Assembly: GCF_042679305.1 (NCBI RefSeq) | Contig: NZ_JBHTMP010000039.1 | Location: 1-64,000 of the forward strand | From: Micromonospora_H sonneratiae | GTDB lineage: Bacteria; Actinomycetota; Actinomycetes; Mycobacteriales; Micromonosporaceae | Reading direction: 5' to 3' | Length of the DNA: 64,000 nt | Shown here: positions 16,925 through 23,742 of the stretch, one piece after another | How the letters are laid out: every line of letters starts with the position of its first letter | How positions within the stretch are numbered: the stretch's first letter is position 1 | Program-made: the position numbers and the translations under genes | The notes under the pieces: generated by a model | What the model was told of the DNA's origin: nothing | What the model saw: the letters and a program-made list of their open reading frames with translations, nothing else | Databases searched by the model: none

Positions 16925-17874
16925 CGGAAGAGCGGACGGGCGCACCGCTGGCCCGTTCGACTCTCGACCGTGCCGCGCACCGGCGAACCGATCAGCGGTG
17001 GTTGGCCGAGGCCTGGAGGTGTGCCCGGGTCCTGGTGGTGGACACCTCCGCCGGGGGCCGGGCACTGGTCACCTCGGCGGAACAGCAGCCGGCGCTGGTG
17101 CTGTGCGATGCCGCCGTCGCCGATGGGCAGGACCATGCCGGTCGCCTGTTCCTCGGCATCGAGTCGGACGGTACGCCGGTGTTCGCGGTCGACGCGCCAC
17201 TGCCGACGGTCCCGGAGAGCCGGGCGGTGACCCTGCGCGAGGTCGGCCACCTGCTTTCCGCCCGGGACTTCGAGCTGTTCACCACTGCGGTGTCGCTGGC
17301 CAACTGGCACCTTCGGCACGCCTACTCGGCCAGCACCGGGCTACCCGCGAGGGTCCACGAGGGCGGCTGGTCGCGGATGGACGATGGCGGCGACCAGATG
17401 TGGCCCCGTACCGACCCGGCGATGATCGTGCTGGTGCACGACGCGGTCGCCGGCCCGGACGGTCGGTGCCTACTGGGCAACAACGCCGCCTGGCGGGACA
17501 GCGTGCAGTTCCGGCGATTCTCCTGTCTGGCCGGCTACGTCGAGCCGGGGGAGTCGGCCGAGGCGGCGGTGGTACGCGAGGTCGCGGAGGAGGTCGGTCT
17601 GCTCCTCGACGACGTCGAGTACGTCGGCAGCCAGCCCTGGCCGTACCCGAGTTCGCTGATGCTGGGGTTCCTGGCCCGGGCCGACTCCGCCCAGCCGCTC
17701 CAGCTCGATCCGAACGAGATCGCCCGGGCCCGCTGGTTCACCCGACGGGAGATCACCGGGTTGCTGGCGGGTGGCGTGGTCGACGCCGGTGACGGCCTGT
17801 GCGTCCAACTGCCGACCCCGGCGTCGATCGCGTACTCGCTGATCCTGCGCTGGTTGACCGGCACCGGGCGCTGA
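16921..17874 (+). CDS. nudC: NudC-like NAD+/NADH (RNA-cap) Nudix hydrolase
   Basis: 317 residues. The Nudix box GYVEPGESAEAAVVREVAEE (about 205-224) is complete and the NudC hallmark SQPWPYPSS follows at about 238-246. NudC cleaves NADH and removes NAD caps from RNA. Most NudC proteins have a four-cysteine zinc ribbon just before the catalytic domain; here the same place (NWHLRHAYSASTG, about 123-135) has no cysteines, so the zinc site is lost. Actinobacterial NudC proteins often diverge here. The start overlaps the upstream M16 stop, suggesting coupling. Syntenic with mycobacterial nudC near adnAB and uvrD2. Confidence 0.88.
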   Translation: MTEERTGAPLARSTLDRAAHRRTDQRWLAEAWRCARVLVVDTSAGGRALVTSAEQQPALVLCDAAVADGQDHAGRLFLGIESDGTPVFAVDAPLPTVPESRAVTLREVGHLLSARDFELFTTAVSLANWHLRHAYSASTGLPARVHEGGWSRMDDGGDQMWPRTDPAMIVLVHDAVAGPDGRCLLGNNAAWRDSVQFRRFSCLAGYVEPGESAEAAVVREVAEEVGLLLDDVEYVGSQPWPYPSSLMLGFLARADSAQPLQLDPNEIARARWFTRREITGLLAGGVVDAGDGLCVQLPTPASIAYSLILRWLTGTGR

Positions 17875-17957
17875 CCGGGCGCTGACCGGGGTCTGATCCC
17901 GGCGGGTCTGCGGCGGGGCATTCCGGAACGTCCGTTTCAGGGCCGTCCCGGAACATG

Positions 17958-18001
17958 TCTTGGTCCGTGATCGTCGTTGCCGCGGCGATCACGGACCAAG
18001 A
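17958..18001. terminator. bidirectional terminator hairpin with GATC core
   Basis: Perfect 16-bp arms, 17958-17973 (TCTTGGTCCGTGATCG) and 17986-18001, with a 12-nt loop. It lies between convergent nudC and the small minus-strand gene, so it probably ends both transcripts. Similar GATCA-bearing stems occur at 28476-28536 and 47856-47916. Confidence 0.75.
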
Positions 18002-18078
18002 ACCTGGACCGTCATGGTCGGCCGTCGGCATGCGCGGAAGCGCGGCGGGGGAGACCGGCGGAGACCAGTGGCGGTCGT

Positions 18079-18381
18079 CTAGGTGAGGTGCGGGGGCCGG
18101 TTAGAGCCTAGCCGTCGGTCACCTCGTTGTTGGGCGGATCGGTTGTTCGGGCCGCCGATCGGCAGCACCTTGATCCGCTGGCGTCCCGCGCGTACCGCGC
18201 CGACTGTGGACAACGCGCGAGCCAGCAGCATTGCGGCGTCCAGGTCCTCCGCGTGGAGGGTCTGTCGACGTAGCTCGGGAGCCGTCTGCTCGTCGCGCAG
18301 CCGTCCACCGCAGGCCCAGGCCGCAGCCACGTCGTCATCAGCGGCAGCGCGGATGTCGGTCCGAACGATTAGAAACCGCAT
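18079..18381 (-). CDS. hypothetical protein
   Basis: 100 residues, no membrane segment or recognised domain. It opens MRFLIVRTDIRAA and has a short helical Ala/Leu-rich middle (DLDAAMLLARALSTVG), ending in a polar Arg/Asn-rich tail. CCGGAG lies 8 nt upstream of the ATG. It follows the XRE/DUF5753 regulator on the same strand, but a terminator hairpin separates them. It is not the DUF397 protein that usually accompanies such regulators. Existence is moderately supported; function unknown. Confidence 0.5.
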   Translation of the reverse strand: MRFLIVRTDIRAAADDDVAAAWACGGRLRDEQTAPELRRQTLHAEDLDAAMLLARALSTVGAVRAGRQRIKVLPIGGPNNRSAQQRGDRRLGSNRPPHLT

Positions 18382-18578
18382 GGGTGTCTCCGGATGAACC
18401 GTGACGGATAAGGATCATGCGACTACGTTGAACGTTCATTTCGTGGAAGTTCCACGGTGGGTCCCGTTCGTCATGCTACGCATCGACCGGGTCGCGACAA
18501 GCGGAACGCCACGATCGGATTTTTACCCTGTCCGTTCGGATGATGCCTGGTCAATGGGTAGATGCAATCGATATGCAA

Positions 18579-18616
18579 GAGGGCCGCCGCCCCGGGAAAG
18601 GGGTTCGGCGGCCCTC
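18579..18616 (-). terminator. terminator after the XRE regulator
   Basis: Arms GAGGGCCGCCG (18579-18589) and CGGCGGCCCTC (18606-18616), with an inner CCCC/GGGG extension interrupted by a TT bulge. It sits 26 nt past the regulator's stop. Confidence 0.75.
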
Positions 18617-18641
18617 ATTGGACCTGCTTGTCGGATCCGAT

Positions 18642-19691
18642 CTACTGCTCGGTCAGCCGCTGTTCGGTACGCCGACTGCGCTGGGCCGGCGGCATGGGGA
18701 TCGGACCGGGGGGCGTCGGCGCGGACCGGGACGGTCGGGCGTCGATCTCCTTCGCCATGCCGGCCAGCCAGTCGGCGGTCTCCTCCGGGGACAGTGCCGC
18801 CGTCCGCAACCAGTCGAAGGCCACGCTGTAGCGGCGTATCTCGTCGCGATCGGTCAGTACGGTGTTGGTCGATATGCCCTCGATCGCCAGCGTCTCCGGA
18901 TCGTGGGGATCAGCGAACCGGTAGAGCGAGAACGCGGTGTTGGCGAGATACCACTCGCCGATGATCGCATCACGCAGGAGCACCTGGATCGTGACATTGG
19001 GGAGTGTCGCCACCTCCTGCAACTTGGTCAGTTGGCGGCGGAGCACATTGGGCGGCCCGGATCGGCGGGACAGTGCCGCCTCGTCCAGCACCGCCATGTA
19101 GTGCGGCGGCTCGAATTCCCGGTCGAGTATCGACTGCCGGGACATCCGGGCCCGGACCTCGTTCTCCGGAGTCTCGGTCTCACCCTTCTCGGGATTCTCG
19201 GAGAGCGTGGTCAGCGGCAGCATCGACATGATCCGCGTCATCGCGTACTTCTCGGTCTGGAGCAGGCCGGGCACGATCACCGGGCTGTACTCGCGAATCT
19301 CCGCACAGCCAGCCTCCAGCTCGGCGTAGACCCGCTGATTCGTCGTCATCACCTCGAACTTGCGTAACCAGCTCCGGATGTCGCCGGCCTCGCGGGTGAT
19401 GTTGGTCAGGTAGGCGCGCGCCTCGTCGCTGGCGTTGTAGATCTCCAGGAGTGTCTGGATGTCGCGCGGCTCGGGTCGACTGCGGGCATTCTCCAGCCGG
19501 GAGAGCTTGGAGGCGGATGCCCAGCCGGCCCGCTCGATCACCTGATCGCCGGTCAGGCCAGCGGCTTCCCGAAGTTGGCGCAGCTGGTTACCGAGATTGC
19601 GGCGGCGCATGATCGGACTTTGCTGGGTGCCGGTACCAGGCTGGGTGGTCGGACCATCTGGACCTGTCGGGCTTGGTTCAGCAGGAGGCAA
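18642..19691 (-). CDS. XRE-type HTH regulator with DUF5753 domain
   Basis: 349 residues from a TTG start with AGAGGAC upstream; an internal ATG at 19610 (MRRRNLGNQLRQLRE) is an alternative lacking a clear ribosome binding site. The XRE HTH covers about residues 30-90 (LRQLREAAGLTGDQVIERAG, ASKLSRLENARSRPE). The remainder is the DUF5753 domain found in many actinomycete regulators (YSPVIVPGLLQTEKYAM; RQSILDRE; NVTIQVL). These are often encoded beside a small DUF397 protein, which is absent here. The C-terminus is Pro/Arg/Gln-rich. Targets unknown. Confidence 0.88.
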   Translation of the reverse strand: MPPAEPSPTGPDGPTTQPGTGTQQSPIMRRRNLGNQLRQLREAAGLTGDQVIERAGWASASKLSRLENARSRPEPRDIQTLLEIYNASDEARAYLTNITREAGDIRSWLRKFEVMTTNQRVYAELEAGCAEIREYSPVIVPGLLQTEKYAMTRIMSMLPLTTLSENPEKGETETPENEVRARMSRQSILDREFEPPHYMAVLDEAALSRRSGPPNVLRRQLTKLQEVATLPNVTIQVLLRDAIIGEWYLANTAFSLYRFADPHDPETLAIEGISTNTVLTDRDEIRRYSVAFDWLRTAALSPEETADWLAGMAKEIDARPSRSAPTPPGPIPMPPAQRSRRTEQRLTEQ

Positions 19692-19880
19692 GGAAGTCCT
19701 CTTCTCTTGATGGTGTTGATCCCGCCATCTCCGGCCCGATGATCACCGTCCGGAGCGTAACCCCCACGAGGAGTATGCCGTTGCCTGTCGGTGGGCCCGA
19801 ACTGACCGCAGGCGTGTCACGGTAAAAATTGCTGCTCGGTCCAGGAGCCTGCTGCCCGGTTCTCGATGGGGACGAAGAAA

Positions 19881-19906
19881 GGCCCCGGGGAGTGGTCCCC
19901 AGGGCC
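19881..19906 (-). terminator. terminator of the mycoredoxin gene
   Basis: GGCCC-C-GGGGA (19881-19891) pairs with TCCCC-A-GGGCC (19896-19906), one mismatch, GTGG loop. Read on the minus strand it is followed by TTTCTTCG. Confidence 0.7.
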
Positions 19907-19939
19907 CAGCTTGCGGTACGTGCTGCGTCACGCCCGCCC

Positions 19940-20188
19940 TCAGGCGGCCAGCGCCTGCTTCACCTGCACGATGCTCGGGTTCGTCATGACGATCTGCTCC
20001 CCGCCGTTGGGCGGGACGATCAGAACCGTCGGGACCGTCTGGTTTCCGCCGTTGACGCTCATCACGAACTCGGCAGCGGCCGGGTCCTGCTCGATGTCGA
20101 CCACCTCGTGCTCGATGCCTTCCCGATCGAGCTGCGACTTGAGCCGCTTGCAGTAGCCGCACCAAGGGGTGGAGTACATCGTGAGCAT
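19940..20188 (-). CDS. mrx1: mycoredoxin (glutaredoxin-like CGYC protein)
   Basis: 82 residues, the usual mycoredoxin size. The redox motif CGYC is at 10-13 (STPWCGYC), with the cis-proline TVPT near 61-64 and the FVMSVNGGNQTVPTV segment that binds low-molecular-weight thiols. It reduces mycothiol mixed disulfides in the cytoplasm. The ATG at 20188 is preceded by GAAGGACC; upstream in-frame sequence is non-coding. A SigR-type promoter, GGAAT-N19-GTT, lies about 45 nt upstream. Divergent from uvrD2, exactly as in mycobacteria (Rv3198A/Rv3198c). Confidence 0.93.
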   Translation of the reverse strand: MLTMYSTPWCGYCKRLKSQLDREGIEHEVVDIEQDPAAAEFVMSVNGGNQTVPTVLIVPPNGGEQIVMTNPSIVQVKQALAA

Positions 20189-20231
20189 GATCAGGTCCTT
20201 CGGTTGTAGTTGATCACAGGCTAATCGCTGT

Positions 20232-20258
20232 AACGCCAGCGGAGGCTGACATGATTCC
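20232..20258 (-). promoter_or_regulatory. SigR-type promoter for mycoredoxin
   Basis: On the minus strand, GGAAT (20258-20254), 19-nt spacer, GTT (20234-20232). This is the published SigR/SigH consensus, GGAAT-N18/19-GTT. The predicted start near 20225 leaves a ~37-nt leader. The -35 overlaps the start codon of uvrD2. Confidence 0.75.
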
Positions 20259-22425
20259 TGCTGTGGTGGCTGACTCAAGCGCGGATCAGGTGTTGGCGGG
20301 GTTGGATCCCGAGCAGCGGGCTGCGGTGACGGCACCGGCCGGCCCGGTCTGCATCCTGGCCGGGGCGGGCACCGGTAAGACCCGGGCGATCACCCACCGC
20401 ATCGCCTACCGGGCGCTCTCGGGTGAGATCGCTGCCCGGCATGTGTTGGCGGTCACCTTCACCGCCCGTGCGGCGGCCGAGATGCGCGCCCGGCTCACCG
20501 CCCTCGGGGTGGGCGGCGTGCAGGCCCGTACCTTCCACGCAGCGGCCCTGCGGCAGGTGCGCTACTTTGCCCCCCGCCTGCTCGACGGCCGGGCGATGCC
20601 GGAACTCCTGGACAGCAAGGTTCGGCTGGTCACCCTGGCTGCGGCCCGGGCCGGCCTGCGTACCGACCGGGCTGCCGCCCGCGACCTGGCCAGCGAGATC
20701 GAATGGGCGAAGTCGTCGCTGGTGGAGCCGGACGAGTACGTCGTGGCGGCGGCGAAGGCACTGCGGGAGACACCGCACGAGCCGGCCAAGGTGGCGGAGG
20801 TCTTCGCCGCCTACGAGCGGATCAAGCGAAACAACGGGGTGATCGACTTCGAGGACATGCTGCGGGCAGCGGTATGGGGCATCGAGGAACACCCCGATGT
20901 CGGGCAGCAGGTTCGCGCCCAGTACCGGCACTTCGTGGTCGACGAGTACCAGGACGTCAACCCGTTGCAGCAGCGGTTGCTCGACGCCTGGCTCGGCGGC
21001 CGGGACGATCTGACCGTGGTGGGTGACGCCAGCCAGACGATCTATTCGTTCACCGGGGCGACCTCGGGCTATCTGATCGACTTTCCCCGGCAGCGGCGGG
21101 ACGCGTTGGTGGTCCGTCTGGTCCGGGACTACCGGTCCACGCCACAGATAGTCGGCCTGGCCAATGCGGTGATCAAGCAGGCCAGGGGGGCCGAGGCGCG
21201 GCTCCGGCTGGAACTGGTCGGGCAGCGACCACCCGGTGCGGAACCGGATGTGCGGATCTTCACCGACGAGCCCGCCGAGGCGGCTGCGGTCGCCGTCCGC
21301 TGCCGGCAACTCATCTCCGGTGGCACCCCGGCCCGGGAGATCGCCGTACTGTTCCGGACCAACGCCCAGTCCGAGGCGTACGAGAAGGCGTTGACCGAGG
21401 CCGAGGTGCCGTACGTCGTACAGGGTGCCGAGCGGTTCTTCGAGCGGACCGAGGTACGGCAGGCCGTGGTGGCGCTGCGGGCGGCCGTCCGGTCGACCCC
21501 GGGCGGGACCCCGCTGGTTCAGGCGGTCGTGGACGCGCTTGCCGCGGTCGGCTGGGCACCGGACCAGCCCCCGCCGGGCGGAGCCGCCCGGGAACGCTGG
21601 GAGGCGCTGGCCGCGCTGGTCCAGCTGGCCGAGGAGTACGCGTCGACGCCGGTGCTGGTCCCACTCGGCGAGGCCGCCATCTCGGAACGGCCGGTGTCGC
21701 TGGCCGACTTCTGTGAGGAGTTGCAGCGGCGGGCCGCACAGCAGCATGCACCGACGGTCGAGGGCGTCACGTTGGCATCCCTGCACTCGGCGAAGGGGCT
21801 GGAGTGGGATGCCGTGTTCCTGGTCGGGCTCGCGGATGGCACGCTGCCGACCACGTACGCCAGGACGGCCGAACAGATCGAGGAGGAGCGGCGGCTGCTC
21901 TATGTCGGGGTGACCCGGGCCCGGGAGTGGCTCTGGTTGTCGTACGCCTCGGCCCGCTCACCCGGTGGTCGGACCCGCCGCCCGTGCCGGTTCCTGCCGC
22001 AGTTCGACCGGTCCGGTGGCCAGCGGGCAGCGGGCGGAACCGAGAACAGTCGGAAATCCGACCGTAGACGTAATCAGGTGATCTCCTGCCGGGTCTGTGG
22101 GGCGACCCTGCTAGCCGGTGCGGACCGCAAGTTGGGCCGCTGTCCGACCTGCCCCTCCGATCTCGACGAGGAACTGTTCGAGCGATTGCGTGAGTGGCGG
22201 ATCCGGGTGGCCGGGGAACAGAAGGTCCCCGCATACGTGGTGTTCACCGACGCGACGCTGACCGCGCTGGCCGAACGCCGGCCGAGTCGGGACGAGGAAC
22301 TGCTGGCCATCGCCGGAATCGGCCCCCGGAAACTGGGCCTGTACGGGGCCGCTGTGCTGGCTCTCGTCGGTGGAGCGACGGTCGACGAACTGGCTCCGGA
22401 AAAAACTTCCGCAACAGAGGCGTAA
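20251..22425 (+). CDS. uvrD2: UvrD2-type ATP-dependent DNA helicase with HRDC domain
   Basis: 724 residues. SF1 motifs: GAGTGKT (38-44), DEYQD near 231, GDASQTIYSFTGA near 255, SAKGLEWDAVFLVG near 513 and VGVTRAREWLWL near 552. The C-terminus has the UvrD2-specific tetracysteine pair (CRVCG at 613-616, CPTCP at about 631-634) followed by an HRDC domain (about 640-720, VFTDATLTALAERRPS). UvrD2 is essential in M. tuberculosis and its Cys motif couples DNA binding to unwinding. ATG at 20251 preceded by GGAGG. The stop codon lies within the AT-rich whiB7 promoter region. Confidence 0.95.
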   Translation: MIPAVVADSSADQVLAGLDPEQRAAVTAPAGPVCILAGAGTGKTRAITHRIAYRALSGEIAARHVLAVTFTARAAAEMRARLTALGVGGVQARTFHAAALRQVRYFAPRLLDGRAMPELLDSKVRLVTLAAARAGLRTDRAAARDLASEIEWAKSSLVEPDEYVVAAAKALRETPHEPAKVAEVFAAYERIKRNNGVIDFEDMLRAAVWGIEEHPDVGQQVRAQYRHFVVDEYQDVNPLQQRLLDAWLGGRDDLTVVGDASQTIYSFTGATSGYLIDFPRQRRDALVVRLVRDYRSTPQIVGLANAVIKQARGAEARLRLELVGQRPPGAEPDVRIFTDEPAEAAAVAVRCRQLISGGTPAREIAVLFRTNAQSEAYEKALTEAEVPYVVQGAERFFERTEVRQAVVALRAAVRSTPGGTPLVQAVVDALAAVGWAPDQPPPGGAARERWEALAALVQLAEEYASTPVLVPLGEAAISERPVSLADFCEELQRRAAQQHAPTVEGVTLASLHSAKGLEWDAVFLVGLADGTLPTTYARTAEQIEEERRLLYVGVTRAREWLWLSYASARSPGGRTRRPCRFLPQFDRSGGQRAAGGTENSRKSDRRRNQVISCRVCGATLLAGADRKLGRCPTCPSDLDEELFERLREWRIRVAGEQKVPAYVVFTDATLTALAERRPSRDEELLAIAGIGPRKLGLYGAAVLALVGGATVDELAPEKTSATEA

Positions 22426-22431
22426 AACCGT

Positions 22432-22461
22432 TTGCCCTCGCGTGGGCATGCGGCATAGCCT
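22432..22461 (+). promoter_or_regulatory. predicted WhiB7-dependent promoter of whiB7
   Basis: -35 TTGCCC (22432-22437), 18-bp spacer, -10 TAGCCT (22456-22461). An AT-rich run, TAAAAC (22423-22428), ends three bases before the -35, the position where the WhiB7 AT-hook contacts DNA in mycobacterial target promoters. It predicts autoactivation and a transcript starting near 22468. Confidence 0.6.
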
Positions 22462-22548
22462 CATGACGCACCTCGCGAGTGGCGGCATTGATGCTGCTCA
22501 GAGGGCAGGACCGAGTAAGTGACGAGTGCAGGACAGGAGGTGGCCCCA

Positions 22549-22803
22549 ATGGAGATCTACACCTACGAGCGACCGTCGGCGCTGCCAGTTGTCTGCGCTC
22601 CGATGCCGGCTGTCTGGGCCCCGCTGACAGTCGCTGCTTCCTCGGTTCCGCAGGTGCACCAGGTCCAGGCTCAGGCCGAGCTGCTCCTGGCCGTTGCGCC
22701 GGCTGGAAACAAGGGGACCACTGGGTTCATGGGCAAAGGCATCCGGATCAGCAGCAAGCGGACGGATGTTCGCGGTGTTCCGCCTCGAGGTAGACCGGTC
22801 TGA
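22549..22803 (+). CDS. upstream ORF in the whiB7 leader
   Basis: 84 codons with a canonical AGGAGG (22535-22540) 8 nt before the ATG, a stronger signal than most genes nearby. The product (MEIYTYERPSALPVV to RGVPPRGRPV) matches no family I know; it is Ala/Val/Pro-rich, then basic. Its last codons overlap the left arm of a hairpin that competes with the downstream terminator. Position, ribosome binding site and hairpins fit a translated sensor ORF for ribosome-mediated attenuation, as established for whiB7/wblC. It may also be a real small protein. Confidence 0.65.
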   Translation: MEIYTYERPSALPVVCAPMPAVWAPLTVAASSVPQVHQVQAQAELLLAVAPAGNKGTTGFMGKGIRISSKRTDVRGVPPRGRPV

Positions 22804-22868
22804 CTGACCTTCCGGCTCACCTCGAGGCCGCGGAACCCGCTACCGGGATCCGCGGCCTCAGTGTTTTG
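22777..22868 (+). promoter_or_regulatory. whiB7 attenuator: mutually exclusive antiterminator and terminator
   Basis: Terminator: GAGGCCGCGGA (22824-22834) pairs with TCCGCGGCCTC (22849-22859), then AGTGTTTT. Antiterminator: 22777-22791 (GTTCCGCCTCGAGGT) pairs with 22819-22826 and 22830-22836, with a 3-nt bulge, and consumes the terminator's left arm. The upstream ORF stops at 22803, so a ribosome finishing it would cover the antiterminator arm and let the terminator form; early stalling would do the opposite. Confidence 0.75.
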
Positions 22869-22943
22869 CACCACGTTCTGCACCACCCAGTACGTCGAAA
22901 GACAGCGATCAGAAGATCGAATTGAGAGAGAGGTGACCGGGCG

Positions 22944-23309
22944 ATGAGTCTGGCGTTGGCCACCCTCGACGTGAATGTCGAGATCGAGGCGAACCTGCCC
23001 TGCCGGAAGTTCGACCCCGACCTGTGGTTCTCTGACTCGCCCACCGAGCTGGAGCTGGCCAAGTCGCTCTGCGGGGACTGCCCGCTGCGCGTCGAGTGCC
23101 TGGCCGGTGCGGTGGAGCGGGCCGAGCCGTGGGGCGTCTGGGGCGGCGAGATCTTCGAGCGTGGCGCGGTCATCCCGCGCAAGCGGCCGCGTGGTCGCCC
23201 GCGCAAGGAGGACGTCGCACGGGACGCGGTCCTGCGGGTCGAGGCCGAGGCGCGGCTGGCGGGCAACGAGCTCGCCGAGTCCCGCAACGTGGTCCGGTTG
23301 GCGGCCTGA
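22944..23309 (+). CDS. whiB7: WhiB7 transcriptional activator of intrinsic antibiotic resistance
   Basis: 121 residues. The four Fe-S cysteines are C20, C43, C46 and C52; EPWGVWGGE (61-69) is the turn that contacts sigma-A; RKRPRGRPRKED (79-90) contains the AT-hook RGRPRK that defines WhiB7. It binds the primary sigma factor and AT-rich DNA just upstream of the -35. A 30-residue extension follows the AT-hook. The ATG is preceded by GAGAGAGGTG. Expression is probably controlled by autoactivation and by the attenuator leader upstream. The neighbouring ABC1-type gene is a WhiB7-regulon member in mycobacteria (Rv3197). Confidence 0.95.
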   Translation: MSLALATLDVNVEIEANLPCRKFDPDLWFSDSPTELELAKSLCGDCPLRVECLAGAVERAEPWGVWGGEIFERGAVIPRKRPRGRPRKEDVARDAVLRVEAEARLAGNELAESRNVVRLAA

Positions 23310-23400
23310 CATGTTCCCGATCCGTATGTCCGTCGGCGCCCCGGTGGCGCTGATAACCACCCTGAACATCGAGAATTCCACCCATAGCGGAGCAGCGAAG

Positions 23401-23547
23401 ATGTATTTACTCCACGAAGCGTTGTCCAAGACTCGAATGCGTCGGCCTCAGGCCGGCACCACCACGAGCACTGAGGCAACCCGATCCGCCCGTAACGTCG
23501 CACTGGAGAGCCGCCGCCGGGCGGCCCGCGAGCTGGGCACCCGATAA
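23401..23547 (+). CDS. small protein with a TTA leucine codon
   Basis: 48 codons, MYLLHEALSKTRMRR to RRRAARELGTR, basic and helical, 91 nt after whiB7 and ended by a strong terminator. GGAG lies about 10 nt before the ATG; an in-frame ATG at 23311 is an alternative start. The third codon (23407-23409) is TTA, very rare in high-GC actinomycetes and dependent on the bldA tRNA in Streptomyces. I recall similar short MYLLHEALS-type proteins in actinobacteria, but I cannot assign a function. Confidence 0.6.
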   Translation: MYLLHEALSKTRMRRPQAGTTTSTEATRSARNVALESRRRAARELGTR

Positions 23548-23572
23548 CTGAATCCGACACAACCGGGGGTTG

Positions 23573-23617
23573 AGGGCCGGTCGGGACGGAGCGGACAGCT
23601 CCGTTCCGACCGGCCCT
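23573..23617. terminator. strong terminator between the whiB7 region and the ABC1-kinase gene
   Basis: 20-bp stem, 23573-23592 with 23598-23617, one G-T pair, 5-nt loop GGACA. It lies between convergent transcription units and can serve both. Confidence 0.85.
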
Positions 23618-23742
23618 TCCGGTCTTCGTCGCATACGTCGCCGTCGCCCTTGCCCGACGCTGGTCGACACCGGCGTGAACTGGGAGCCCGTTGCCCGCCC
23701 TTGCCGGTCGGGCCGGACGGGGTCAGGCGGGGGTGGGCAGGG

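Noticed and set aside
23368..23384. Additional SigR promoter candidate on the minus strand, GGAAT...GTT
   Set aside because: The spacer is 17 nt, outside the 18-19 consensus, and it points into whiB7's 3' end with no gene positioned behind it.
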